Of a DNA stretch of 64,000 nucleotides, positions 33,388 to 42,263 are shown piece by piece (the first letter of the stretch is position 1; each line of letters starts with the position of its first letter). The notes under the pieces were generated by a model. The model was not told the origin of the DNA and searched no databases. It was given only the letters and a program-made list of their open reading frames with translations. Source of the DNA: Aequorivita aquimaris (GTDB lineage: Bacteria > Bacteroidota > Bacteroidia > Flavobacteriales > Flavobacteriaceae); assembly GCF_001573155.1 (NCBI RefSeq), contig NZ_JRWG01000007.1:1-64000 (forward strand). The letters run 5' to 3'. Made by a program: the position numbers and the translations under genes.

Positions 33388-34860
33388 CTATCTGCTATAG
33401 TTTGGCGCCTCTTTCGTAATTGTTACATCGTGTGGATGACTTTCCGCAATTCCTGAAAAGGTTATTTTTACAAACTTGCCATTCTCTTTTAAAGTCTCAA
33501 TATCTTTAGAGCCACAATAGCCCATACCAGCTCTTAATCCACCGATAAATTGCGTCATACTTTCCACCAATTCACCTTTGTAGGGTACACGCCCCACAAT
33601 ACCCTCGGGAACCAATTTTTTGATATCGTCCTCCACATCTTGGAAATAGCGGTCTTTACTTCCTTGCTTCATCGCTTCCACTGAACCCATTCCTCTGTAG
33701 GATTTGAATTTTCTGCCTTCGTAAATAATGGTTTCTCCGGGTGATTCTTTTGTTCCTGCCAACAATGAGCCGAGCATTACACAATCTGCCCCTGCAGCAA
33801 TTGCTTTTGGAATATCGCCTGTGTAACGAATTCCACCATCCGCAATTACTGGTACACCGCTGCCTTTAATAGCCGCGGCAACTTCCAGCACCGCAGAAAA
33901 CTGTGGAAACCCTACTCCAGCAACCACACGGGTTGTACAAATTGAACCCGGTCCAATACCTACTTTCACGGCATCGGCACCAGCATCAACTAAATATTTA
34001 GCAGCATCGGCTGTGGCAATGTTCCCAACTACCACATCTAAATCTGGAAATTTTTGTTTTACCTGTCTCAAAACCTCAACCACGCCCTTGGTGTGTCCGT
34101 GGGCAGTATCGATAATTACGGCGTCAATCTGGGCGTTTACCAAAGCCTCCGCTCTTTGCACGGCATCGGGAGTAACGCCAAGGGCCGCAGCCACGCGTAG
34201 TCTCCCATACTTATCTTTGTTGGCAATAGGTTTTTGGGTAAGTTTTGTAATATCCCTAAATGTAATAAGCCCCAACAATTTTCCGTCATCGCTCACTACA
34301 GGTAGTTTTTCAATTTTGTTCTGTTGAAGAATAATCTCCGCTTCCTTTAAAGAAGTGCCCTGCGCCACGGTAACCAAGTTTTCGGAAGTCATAACCTCGC
34401 TCAAAGGCCGTTTTAGGTCTTTTTCAAAACGGAGGTCGCGGTTGGTGACAATTCCTATAAGTTTCCCCGCATCATCGGTAATCGGAATACCCCCGATACT
34501 GTATTCCCGCATTGTTTTTTGGGCATCGCCCACCGTGCTTCCTTTTTTCAGTGTAACTGGATCTATTATCATTCCGCTTTCGGCACGTTTTACTTTTCGT
34601 ACTTCAGCAGCTTGTTCTTCAATAGTCATGTTTTTATGAAGCACACCAATACCGCCTTCGCGGGCAATGGCAATGGCCATGGCGCTTTCGGTAACCGTAT
34701 CCATCGCTGCGGACACAATTGGTACATTGAGTGTAATATTTCGTGAAAATTTTGTGGCGATGGAAACTTCGCGGGGTAAAATTTCAGAATAGGCAGGCAC
34801 TAAAAGTACGTCGTCGTAAGTAAGGCCTTCCCCAAGAATTTTGTTGTCGTGTGCGGTCAT
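33388..34860 (-). CDS. guaB: IMP dehydrogenase
   Basis: 490 residues, standard length. It oxidises IMP to XMP, the committed step to GMP. The catalytic barrel begins [18 protein letters not shown]; tandem CBS domains lie at residues ~95-205 ([21 protein letters not shown]). The active-site loop [17 protein letters not shown] has the catalytic Cys, and [20 protein letters not shown] and the flap region [12 protein letters not shown] are present. The 5' region carries a -7 box and a leader hairpin. Confidence 0.98.
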   Translation of the reverse strand: MTAHDNKILGEGLTYDDVLLVPAYSEILPREVSIATKFSRNITLNVPIVSAAMDTVTESAMAIAIAREGGIGVLHKNMTIEEQAAEVRKVKRAESGMIIDPVTLKKGSTVGDAQKTMREYSIGGIPITDDAGKLIGIVTNRDLRFEKDLKRPLSEVMTSENLVTVAQGTSLKEAEIILQQNKIEKLPVVSDDGKLLGLITFRDITKLTQKPIANKDKYGRLRVAAALGVTPDAVQRAEALVNAQIDAVIIDTAHGHTKGVVEVLRQVKQKFPDLDVVVGNIATADAAKYLVDAGADAVKVGIGPGSICTTRVVAGVGFPQFSAVLEVAAAIKGSGVPVIADGGIRYTGDIPKAIAAGADCVMLGSLLAGTKESPGETIIYEGRKFKSYRGMGSVEAMKQGSKDRYFQDVEDDIKKLVPEGIVGRVPYKGELVESMTQFIGGLRAGMGYCGSKDIETLKENGKFVKITFSGIAESHPHDVTITKEAPNYSR

Positions 34861-34873
34861 TGCAATTAAATTA

Positions 34874-34921
34874 ACTTTCGAAAGAGCGAAAGTGGTTATG
34901 GATTAATTGCGTGCAAATGTA
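34874..34921 (-). promoter_or_regulatory. guaB promoter -7 box and leader hairpin
   Basis: The minus strand has TACATTTG (34921-34914) followed by CACGC. Between the predicted start point and the ATG, ACTTTCG-AAAGAG-CGAAAGT (34874-34893) forms a perfect 7-bp hairpin ending 13 bases before the start codon. Control of initiation or mRNA stability is possible. No -33 box is seen. Confidence 0.5.
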
Positions 34922-34936
34922 CGCTAAATTAAGTAA

Positions 34937-35380
34937 TTAATTGAGGTTTCTTTTTGTAAATCCATGTGGAATATATAGCGGGCCTTCATCATAAAAACTT
35001 ATATATAACAAAATGGGTTCTTTCAAGCCTTCATATGAAACTTCATAAACGTCAACTAGGGCGCTACCCATCATACCATTTTCACTTTCATACGAACAGC
35101 AACTTCCGCGACGGTGAAATGTAAGTTCTTCCCCGTTAGGCCCTGCCAAAGATGCAATATACCTACGTTGGTTTGAAACGCTTTTTTCACCAACCATTAC
35201 AGGATATTCTCCCGTAAGGGCATATTTTTTATTTGGCGCCATTTCAGTGATATCCAAAAATGGTTCATGTGCAGTAGCTGTTTCAGCAGGATTTGTGGAA
35301 GAGCTTAAAATGGCTGGTTGTTTTGCGCCACACGATGTTAAAAGTATGGCGAGAAATACAGTAGATAGGAAATATTTCAT
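34937..35380 (-). CDS. lipoprotein of unknown function
   Basis: 147 residues with lipobox ILLTSCGAK, so lipid-anchored. The mature part has GEYPVMVGEKSVSNQRRYIASLAGPNGE and HRRGSCCSYESENG, with a Cys pair, and ends LYIPHGFTKR. Similar short lipoproteins in Flavobacteria sometimes carry the name 2-dehydro-3-deoxyphosphooctonate aldolase (from memory); that enzyme is much longer and cytoplasmic, so I do not use the name. It lies 76 bases upstream of guaB, in the same direction. Confidence 0.75.
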   Translation of the reverse strand: MKYFLSTVFLAILLTSCGAKQPAILSSSTNPAETATAHEPFLDITEMAPNKKYALTGEYPVMVGEKSVSNQRRYIASLAGPNGEELTFHRRGSCCSYESENGMMGSALVDVYEVSYEGLKEPILLYISFYDEGPLYIPHGFTKRNLN

Positions 35381-35439
35381 TCAAAAGGTTTATTCGAAAG
35401 TACGATTATTTGCCAAAAAGAAAAATAAATATTTCGTTT

Positions 35440-37872
35440 CTAAATTTTTATCTGCAGCGTAGCATACCAAGTACGCGGCTGGCTGGGAAGAATTCCCGGC
35501 CCGGGATACCCAGTAGCGCGGCGCGTAAAATAACTGTTGTTTAAAACATTGTTGATTCCACTTTCCAACTTAAAACGGCCAAAAGTATATGCCAAGGAAA
35601 GGTCCAAAATATCATAAGCCGGAATTTCGCCCACGATGCCACTCTGGCTTTCAAAATCGCGCTCACTGTTGGTGGCATCGGTAAATTGCTTGCTCAAATA
35701 AGTGTATTGCAGACTTCCCAAAAAGTTTTTATAGCCAAAGCCAAGTCCTGTTTTTAGGTTGATGCCAGGAATAAATTCCACTTTTTTGCCTTCCACATTA
35801 TTTTCTTCGGAAGAAGTGTATTCGCTATCGGTAATTGCAAGGTTCACGAAATAATTCATCTTAAAATTTCTATTCGCCGAAAAAGTTTCCATAATGTTCC
35901 AATCCACAAAACTTTCCAAACCATAAGTAACCGCATCGCCAATATTTCCGCGGAAGCGTTCCTCTTGAATATCGCTCACCTCGCGCACGATAACCCCTAA
36001 CCTATCCTGATAGCTTAAGAAAAAACCACCGATGTCATACGAAAGATATTTACCAAACCGTCCGCGTGCGCCCAAATCAAAAGTGTAGCCCTGCTCGTCA
36101 GTAATGTTTGGATCAACAACCAAAGAGGGGTTTGTAATTCTGATATCATTAAAAGTAACCGAACGGTAGTTTTGGCTGACGTTCCCATAAATTTCCAACG
36201 ACTTTAAGGGTTTATAACTCAACCCTACTCCCAATAACACAAAAGCTCGGTCAAATTCGCGGTTATCGGCAATGTCCTCATTCAAGATAGGATTGCCTGC
36301 AATGTCAAAATTTATTTTTTTGTATTCGCCTTCGCTCTGCGTTTTTATATATTCAAACCGAAAACCGGGCGTAACCGAAAACTTGGATGAAATGTTGAAA
36401 ATATTTTCACCAAAGGCAGCAAAATTCAGGTTTGGGAATTCAAAATCACTTTGGCGCGGGTAGTTGGGATATTCAGAAGATGCGAATTCAAAATTGGCGT
36501 CACTATCGTTGGTTCCCGGCCCTTGGCGTTCGCTATTGTTTGATTGGTAATACTTTCCGCCAAAAAGCACCACATTCTCTTTTCCAAATAGATTATAGTG
36601 CGTTAAAAGTCTAGCTTCCGCGCCCCAATTGTTGAAATTTCCTGAAATCAATTCACGCGGCGCATCCAAATCATCCTGCTGCGAAACCCTGTTTTCACGG
36701 AAACCAACAGATTTTCTATAGGCATCGAGAGCAAAAAGGTTTAGGCTGAAATCAGTCTTTTCAGAAAAACTGTGGTCCAAACGCAGCGAATAGAGTTTCC
36801 AATCTACCTTAAACCAGTTTCGCGTCCGGTTGCTGAAAGTGGGGTCTTCCTCAAATTGCCTATCGGTAAGTCCACCCGGCTGTTGCGCCAAATAGTTTAA
36901 GTAGCTCATTTCAAAAGCGAGGGTTGTTTTTTCTGAAAAATTATACTCCAAATGGGCGTAGGCGTTGTGCGAATCAAATTCAGAATTTGGCCTGAAATCA
37001 TCACCCGTTTTAAAGTTGTAATATGCGTAATAGCCAAACTTCCCCACGGTGCCGCTCAGGCTGTTGAAACTATTGAAAAGTTCATACGAACCTAAGGATT
37101 GTCGGGAAATCCATTCTATTTTTTTCTTCGGATTGGGTTGGTGCAACTTAAAATTTATCAATCCGCCAAACTGCGTTCCGTACTGAAGCGAAGCCGCGCC
37201 ACGAACCACTTCAATCTCGCTAATGGCATCGGCGGGCGGGGTGTAGTAACTTTCGGGATAACCCAAAACATCTGCTGAAATATCATAACCATTTTGCCGT
37301 GTGTTAAAGTTCGCGGTTCTGTTTGGGTTCAAGCCGCGACCGCCAATGTTCAACTGTAAACCGCCATCGTTGTTTTCATAAATATTCAAGCCTACAACCT
37401 GTGCATAAATCTGTCTTGCATTGTTGGTGGCAGTATTTGTAGTCAGGTTGTCCATCACTACCACTTCGCTTTTTTTTCCGGCGTAAATGGCCGTGCCTTC
37501 CACCTGTTTTAAATTCCGCAAAGCGAAAATTTCCTCTTTACGTTTCGTGATCAGTACTTCGGAAAGCTGCTCGCCCAGCAATTCCAATTCGAAGTTTATC
37601 GTTGTATTTTCTGAAATAGTGAACTGCTTTTTCAATACTTCATATTCCAGATTGAAAACCGCAAATTCATAGGTTCCCGCGGGAATATCAGAAAATTCAA
37701 AATTTCCCGCTTCGTCGCTTACCTTAGATTTTCCGAGATCCAAAATATAAACTTCGGCGTAAGCTATCGGCGTTTTAGTTTCACTTGAAACCACTTTTCC
37801 CGAAACGGAAAATTGTGCAAACACGGAAAGGTTCACAAAAAGAAAGATTAGAAATAGGGCGTTTTTCAACAT
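35440..37872 (-). CDS. TonB-dependent outer-membrane receptor (FecA-like)
   Basis: 810 residues with a signal peptide. A carboxypeptidase-regulatory-like domain (residues ~22-100, SVSGKVVSSETKTPIAYAEVYI) precedes the plug (residues ~105-235, with IEVVRGAASLQYGTQFGGLINF) and the beta-barrel, which ends RTWYATLQIKI with a terminal hydrophobic/aromatic signature. The plug resembles that of ferric citrate receptors. It is the last gene of the DUF4856-imelysin-HTTM-receptor operon, nine bases after the HTTM gene, and its promoter region has two iron-box-like repeats. The likely substrate is an iron complex; the exact ligand is inference. Confidence 0.93.
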   Translation of the reverse strand: MLKNALFLIFLFVNLSVFAQFSVSGKVVSSETKTPIAYAEVYILDLGKSKVSDEAGNFEFSDIPAGTYEFAVFNLEYEVLKKQFTISENTTINFELELLGEQLSEVLITKRKEEIFALRNLKQVEGTAIYAGKKSEVVVMDNLTTNTATNNARQIYAQVVGLNIYENNDGGLQLNIGGRGLNPNRTANFNTRQNGYDISADVLGYPESYYTPPADAISEIEVVRGAASLQYGTQFGGLINFKLHQPNPKKKIEWISRQSLGSYELFNSFNSLSGTVGKFGYYAYYNFKTGDDFRPNSEFDSHNAYAHLEYNFSEKTTLAFEMSYLNYLAQQPGGLTDRQFEEDPTFSNRTRNWFKVDWKLYSLRLDHSFSEKTDFSLNLFALDAYRKSVGFRENRVSQQDDLDAPRELISGNFNNWGAEARLLTHYNLFGKENVVLFGGKYYQSNNSERQGPGTNDSDANFEFASSEYPNYPRQSDFEFPNLNFAAFGENIFNISSKFSVTPGFRFEYIKTQSEGEYKKINFDIAGNPILNEDIADNREFDRAFVLLGVGLSYKPLKSLEIYGNVSQNYRSVTFNDIRITNPSLVVDPNITDEQGYTFDLGARGRFGKYLSYDIGGFFLSYQDRLGVIVREVSDIQEERFRGNIGDAVTYGLESFVDWNIMETFSANRNFKMNYFVNLAITDSEYTSSEENNVEGKKVEFIPGINLKTGLGFGYKNFLGSLQYTYLSKQFTDATNSERDFESQSGIVGEIPAYDILDLSLAYTFGRFKLESGINNVLNNSYFTRRATGYPGPGILPSQPRTWYATLQIKI

Positions 37873-37881
37873 TGTATTATT

Positions 37882-39246
37882 TTAAAGTCCTTTAATGGTA
37901 TCGTTAAATGGCAGAATCCAATTCTTTCTTCGGAAGGATTCCCGTTGTTTCATCAAATCTACATTTGGGTTGACGTAAGGCTGACTCAATCTTCCGTTGA
38001 GTGCTACATAGCTTTCAGCGTAAACAGCCACATTTTCGTGGCCTTGCGCCTCAAAATGTTCACCCAAAAAATGTGCGTATTCCAATATAAAATCGGGTTG
38101 GGTGCTCATTTGTTTTTCCTGAAAGGGCGTCAAAAAGTCTGTATTGTCCACTAGAAATTGCTCACCCGTTTCGGTATTTTTTATTTTGAATTGCGCATAG
38201 CCCGCTTTCTCCATCAACATAACACGCCACGAAAAACGATACCCTTCCTCCGTCCAAAAAAGCTCGTTGGGGTACGCCAAATAGCGCCACGGGAACAATA
38301 GCTGAATCACAAAAAATACGGCAAGAATCGGCAAGGCAATATTTCTTTTGAAACGGTATTTCTTTGTTTGTGAAAGAGCGACCATTTTGGAATAATCAAT
38401 TCGCAATAATTTTGAAATAAAACGGATTACTTTTCTGTGAAAGCCCGTGTCAAAAAAGATAAGCGTGCTCACGATCATTATGTAAGGAAACATCCCAATA
38501 GGGAACAAAACCCGCGTCATTACGTGAAAAATTATGACTAAGGCAAAAGCAAACCAACGCGTACGCCTGTAAAGCAATAAAAAAGGAATAGCCAAATCAT
38601 ACAGGGCGCCACTCCAACTGAAAGTGTAATGTACCCAGGGCTGCTGCATTAAATCTCCCAGAAAAGGAAGATCGTATTTTGAGGGAAGCCAAATTTTTAA
38701 AGGCATAGCATTAAAGAGCCAATCGCTGTTCAGTTTTGCCAAACCTGCATAAAAATAGACAATGCCCAATATTAGTTTGATGCTATCTATAGTCCATTTT
38801 GGAACCATTTGAAAAGCCTTCCTCGGGTTTTTATAAGCATCTACTGAAAAATAAACGTTTGCAGGAAGAAAAATCATCAAAAACGCAACGCAGCTAATAA
38901 AATAATAATGGTTGAGATACGTGGTTTTATCCATCAACTCAATATAGGTGAAGCTTAAATAGAAGACGATAATAGCTACACGATATTTATAGCCCAAAGC
39001 CACAAAGAGGGCGGCAATTCCACAAATTGCAAAAATTATATAGGTGTAATTTCCTATTGGTTTTACCCATTCAAAACCGTAATAGCTAAAGAAAAATTTC
39101 GGTTGTATGTATAATTTTTCAATCCATCCATTCGCCCAAAATCGAACTATTCCCAAAAACATCATAAAACCAAAAAGAACACGAAAGACCGCGAGTGGCG
39201 CGGCCTGTGTGTTCTTTTGAAAATATTTTTGGATTGCTGTAAACAT
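37882..39246 (-). CDS. HTTM-domain membrane protein, vitamin K-dependent gamma-carboxylase-like
   Basis: 454 residues. It has several membrane segments in the first 320 residues and a soluble C-terminal domain. Three stretches match the animal carboxylase GGCX (recalled sequence): DKTTYLNHYYF (106-116; cf. DKTSWNNHSYL with the catalytic Lys218, here Lys107), YFYAGLAKLNSDWL (164-177) and GYRFSWRVML (335-344; cf. GYSWDMM). The full catalytic layout is thus kept in a shorter protein. Whether it carboxylates glutamate, makes quinone epoxide, or does something else is unknown. It overlaps the imelysin stop by one base (TAATG) and is translated with it. Confidence 0.85.
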   Translation of the reverse strand: MFTAIQKYFQKNTQAAPLAVFRVLFGFMMFLGIVRFWANGWIEKLYIQPKFFFSYYGFEWVKPIGNYTYIIFAICGIAALFVALGYKYRVAIIVFYLSFTYIELMDKTTYLNHYYFISCVAFLMIFLPANVYFSVDAYKNPRKAFQMVPKWTIDSIKLILGIVYFYAGLAKLNSDWLFNAMPLKIWLPSKYDLPFLGDLMQQPWVHYTFSWSGALYDLAIPFLLLYRRTRWFAFALVIIFHVMTRVLFPIGMFPYIMIVSTLIFFDTGFHRKVIRFISKLLRIDYSKMVALSQTKKYRFKRNIALPILAVFFVIQLLFPWRYLAYPNELFWTEEGYRFSWRVMLMEKAGYAQFKIKNTETGEQFLVDNTDFLTPFQEKQMSTQPDFILEYAHFLGEHFEAQGHENVAVYAESYVALNGRLSQPYVNPNVDLMKQRESFRRKNWILPFNDTIKGL

Positions 39247-40367
39247 TAGTCGCCGTCAGCGTCTACGTAATCTATGGTCACGTCCAGCGCTTGGATCATA
39301 TCTACTTTTAACAAAACTACGATGCGCTGCAATTCATCGTATGTAGCGAGCATTTTTGAATTGTCAGTTTCTATTTGTTCCACAAAATTTGCATTTAGCT
39401 CGTTTGCCTTATTTTTTGCGACCGTGAATTGATTGTTTATCAAAGCACTTAGATTTTCACCGTTTTTGATGGTGTTCAGATAATCCAAATATGTTTTGAA
39501 GCTTGCTCCGTTAGAGTTTCCGTTGAAATTTTTTCCATTGAAGAAATTTACACTGGCATTGATGGCTTCCAATAAAAGTTCTTTTGAAATATCCTTTTTA
39601 TAAAATGCCTCTACGTTTTGTGGCAAAGTTCCGTTTGAAAAAATACCCGCAGGAATACCCACTTTTCCTGCGCGAAGCGCTTTTTCAAAATAGAAAATGT
39701 AATCATTTGTAAGTTTATCAACAGCACCGGAAGCTGATGAGCTTGTGTTTGCCACAAACGCATCGCGATAACCGCCCGTCCAGCTTGAAAGCACCTCATT
39801 GCTCAAGCCTTTTATAGTTTGGGAAAGTGTGGTCAAATAGGTTTTATAGCTTTCAGCATTGGGGTTTGATGTATAAAAAACCACTATTTCGGCATCGGTT
39901 TCAGCAAGGCCATTCAGCATATAATCCAATGCAGGAAAGCCTTGTTTATCGATGGTGGAAGGCAATGCAAAATCATAATTGCCCGTTGCGATGAAGTCTT
40001 CTATTTGAGAAACGTTTGTAGGATAAACGTTCAAGCGATTTCGGAAGCGTACTTCCTCAGCCTTTCCTATTTCAAACATTGAAACATTCTGGAAAGACAC
40101 ATAAGCTTCTTTCCAAACAGCACGCAGCGCTTGCAAGTTTTCCACGGTTGGAGTTGCGGTGAATGAACTTGTTGCGGCTTCCATTTCAACTACTTTGGAA
40201 TTGAAACTGGTATATGCGGGAACGATGATGTTATCGGCCCAATTGGCGAGCATGGCGCCACGGTCAAAAGCATCATCGGTTTCTTCCGGGCCATCGCTAT
40301 CGCTTGAACAAGCAGTAATATTGGCAGCCACAAGAGCCAAAAAAATTCCAAATTTTAAAAACTTCAT
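39246..40367 (-). CDS. imelysin-family lipoprotein
   Basis: 373 residues with lipobox NITACSSDSD, so a lipoprotein. Helical imelysin/M75-like protein: ALRAVWKEAYVSFQNVSMFEIG, GFPALDYMLNGL (position of the family GxHxxE/GLPALEYLL region) and a second helical half. In other bacteria imelysin-like proteins (IrpA, EfeO, Algp7) bind iron or are iron-regulated, and no peptidase activity is expected. It stands between the DUF4856 lipoprotein and the carboxylase-like enzyme, a neighbourhood that points to iron uptake. Confidence 0.9.
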   Translation of the reverse strand: MKFLKFGIFLALVAANITACSSDSDGPEETDDAFDRGAMLANWADNIIVPAYTSFNSKVVEMEAATSSFTATPTVENLQALRAVWKEAYVSFQNVSMFEIGKAEEVRFRNRLNVYPTNVSQIEDFIATGNYDFALPSTIDKQGFPALDYMLNGLAETDAEIVVFYTSNPNAESYKTYLTTLSQTIKGLSNEVLSSWTGGYRDAFVANTSSSASGAVDKLTNDYIFYFEKALRAGKVGIPAGIFSNGTLPQNVEAFYKKDISKELLLEAINASVNFFNGKNFNGNSNGASFKTYLDYLNTIKNGENLSALINNQFTVAKNKANELNANFVEQIETDNSKMLATYDELQRIVVLLKVDMIQALDVTIDYVDADGD

Positions 40368-40385
40368 CTTTAAGAGATTTTTATT

Positions 40386-40423
40386 AAAAAACCCAATCGG
40401 CCAAAGTTACCGACCGATTGGGT
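40386..40423 (-). terminator. terminator-like hairpin inside the operon (DUF4856/imelysin)
   Basis: ACCCAATCGG (40391-40400) pairs perfectly with CCGATTGGGT (40414-40423); the minus strand then has a T-run (40391-40386). It lies between the DUF4856 stop and the imelysin start. It should reduce expression of the three downstream genes relative to DUF4856, unless a separate promoter exists, which I do not see. Confidence 0.7.
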
Positions 40424-40438
40424 ACTAATTCAACTAAT

Positions 40439-41659
40439 TTATAAACTTCCTGCTTGAGTCACGGTAAAGTCAAACTTGGCTGCCATGGCTTCAGATACTG
40501 CATCTAATGTTTCTGGAGTAATATCCCAAAATCCATTGTCGGAAGAATCCATCAACATATTCAATAATGTATCAACCTCAGTTTTTGTAAATAATGGTGT
40601 ATTATTATCAGACATTCTTGTAAAACGTAAACTGTAAACAAAACCATAAGCTTCCGATAAGGCGTGGAAAGCGCCCTGACGATCGCCGTCAACAATTTTA
40701 TTTTTACCGGCCTGTAGGTAATAAATACCACGAACGGCAATTACTTCAGAAATCTTTTCGCGGATGATTGCAACTTGCTCATCTCGAACTTCATAATTTT
40801 TTGCAACAATTGCGGCGCGGCCCAATTTAAAAGCATCAAATATTTCAGCGGCAATAGTGGAAAAATCCGGGTCATCATTTACACGGCCCACGTATTCATT
40901 TAAGAATTTGTCGTCCTCGCCAATGGTTAAATTCGGGTTTTCAGGATTTGCCGACGTTCCGTACAAATATCCGTAGGCCTCGTCCCATTTGTGCTCCATA
41001 GTGGTGTAAGGTTTGTTTTCTTCGGTAATGTCGTTATTATTGTCTTCACGATTATTACCCTCATCAAGTACAGCAGCACTTAAATAATTGTTAAGCATTT
41101 GGTCTGCCATTACAGCTCCCAAAAGGCTTTTTGCAAAGGCCTGATTGTACTCTAAACCTTTAGCGTTAACGTATCTTGTGCGAGAACCATCTGCAATCTG
41201 TCCAGGTGTTCCAGGAGTTGCGACTACCATTATATTTGGAAAGACCTCATTGATTTGTGCAGAAATATAATCTTCAAAAGTTGCCTTAATTGCGGCGCTC
41301 TCAGAAGTATTAGTAAAAAAATAATCATAGGAAGCTGCAGTTTTGCTTCGAAGATTTTTATCGGAAGCATTTAAATCTGCATCAGAAAAATCCATATTTC
41401 CCGCTTGATGGTTAAACATTGCCAATAGTGAAGCTTCCGTAGCATTGTCAAAATCCATAAATGCATTTGCGGTTTCCCCGGCCATTAAAATTCTTGTGGT
41501 TTGTCCATCAAAGCTAACTGTTGACTCGCTGCCGCGCATAAATTTATAGGTTGCCGGGGCTTCAACAGTATTTTGAACTATAGGCTGATCATCATCGGAA
41601 GAACACGAGACGAATAAAAGTGCTGTAATGATTGATGTGGTTAAAATTAGGCTTTTCAT
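40439..41659 (-). CDS. DUF4856-family lipoprotein
   Basis: 406 residues; lipobox ALLFVSCSSDDD gives a lipid anchor. The mature part matches DUF4856 (YKFMRGSESTVSFDGQTTRILMAGE, MEHKWDEAYGYLYG, RGIYYLQAGKNKI). The function is unknown. The family usually occurs with imelysin and TonB receptor genes, as here, and probably works in the same uptake system at the cell surface. It is the first gene of the operon, directly downstream of the iron-box-like promoter. Confidence 0.88.
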   Translation of the reverse strand: MKSLILTTSIITALLFVSCSSDDDQPIVQNTVEAPATYKFMRGSESTVSFDGQTTRILMAGETANAFMDFDNATEASLLAMFNHQAGNMDFSDADLNASDKNLRSKTAASYDYFFTNTSESAAIKATFEDYISAQINEVFPNIMVVATPGTPGQIADGSRTRYVNAKGLEYNQAFAKSLLGAVMADQMLNNYLSAAVLDEGNNREDNNNDITEENKPYTTMEHKWDEAYGYLYGTSANPENPNLTIGEDDKFLNEYVGRVNDDPDFSTIAAEIFDAFKLGRAAIVAKNYEVRDEQVAIIREKISEVIAVRGIYYLQAGKNKIVDGDRQGAFHALSEAYGFVYSLRFTRMSDNNTPLFTKTEVDTLLNMLMDSSDNGFWDITPETLDAVSEAMAAKFDFTVTQAGSL

Positions 41660-41668
41660 TTGAAATAT

Positions 41669-41689
41669 TATTTAGACTGAATTAAAATA
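41669..41689. promoter_or_regulatory. putative metal-regulator site, proximal copy
   Basis: A 21-base imperfect palindrome starting TATTTAGACTGAATT and ending AAAATA. It matches the copy at 41741-41761 in 18 of 21 positions. It lies ~10-30 bases downstream of the predicted start of transcription of the DUF4856 operon, a repressor position. Confidence 0.55.
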
Positions 41690-41706
41690 GGTTGGTTTTT
41701 CAGCCG

Positions 41707-41737
41707 CAAAAATAATAGTCAAAAATAAACCTCACAA
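41707..41737 (-). promoter_or_regulatory. promoter of the DUF4856-imelysin-HTTM-receptor operon
   Basis: On the minus strand TTG (41737-41735), a 20-base spacer and TATTTTTG (41714-41707). A second TATTTTTG lies at 41727-41720. The predicted start point is near 41700. Confidence 0.65.
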
Positions 41738-41740
41738 GTT

Positions 41741-41761
41741 TATTTAGAATAAATTTAAATA
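41741..41761. promoter_or_regulatory. putative metal-regulator site, distal copy
   Basis: TATTTAGAATAAATTTAAAT plus A, palindromic (TATTTA...TAAATA arms), directly upstream of the -33 box. With the proximal copy it brackets the promoter. The symmetry and length resemble Fur/DtxR-type boxes; the actual regulator is not known. Confidence 0.55.
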
Positions 41762-41778
41762 AAATTTAATTTGAAATA

Positions 41779-42261
41779 TTATTTGTTTGAAGATACTTCT
41801 AGTTGGTGTTTGTATTGAAGTCTGGCAACTCCAGCCCATTGCAGTAATAGCTTTTTGTCATCTTCTGAAAGATCACCGTGGATGATGGCATAGGATTTTA
41901 ATGGCATTTCATCATCTTCTACCATTTCAATAAGTTCCTCTAGTTTGTGTTCTTTCTTTTTGATAGAGTAATCCTTCCAGGCTGAAACATTGAAATGCTC
42001 TTTTCCGTGTTCAATATGATCGTCAAGCCAAAGTGAAAAAGGAGCAACTTCAGCATACCATGGATATTGGGTTTGGTCACTATGGCAATCGTAACAATTT
42101 TCTTTTAAAATGGCAGCTACTTTTGCAGAAGGTTTGGTTTCCGATTCAAAAGATGCGACGCTTTTATATCCATCATTATTCTTTTCTGGACGTATAAATT
42201 GGATGGCAACTAATGCAATAAGCGCCAAAACAAGAAAGATTTTTATACCTTTTTTAAGCAT
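41779..42261 (-). CDS. haem-binding domain protein (single CxxCH)
   Basis: 160 residues with an N-terminal membrane anchor (IFLVLALIALVAIQFI). The CxxCH c-type haem motif is in ENCYDCHSDQTQYPWYAEVAP, the signature of the small haem_bd family; a further conserved stretch is DEMPLKSYAIIHGDLSEDDKKLLLQWA. It probably carries one haem in the periplasm. It lies two bases after the nucleotidase gene, so in one operon with it and HMG-CoA lyase. Confidence 0.88.
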   Translation of the reverse strand: MLKKGIKIFLVLALIALVAIQFIRPEKNNDGYKSVASFESETKPSAKVAAILKENCYDCHSDQTQYPWYAEVAPFSLWLDDHIEHGKEHFNVSAWKDYSIKKKEHKLEELIEMVEDDEMPLKSYAIIHGDLSEDDKKLLLQWAGVARLQYKHQLEVSSNK

Positions 42262-42263
42262 AT

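Noticed and set aside
35440-41659. SusC/SusD polysaccharide utilisation locus
   Set aside because: The receptor is FecA-like, there is no SusD protein, and no glycoside hydrolase gene is near.
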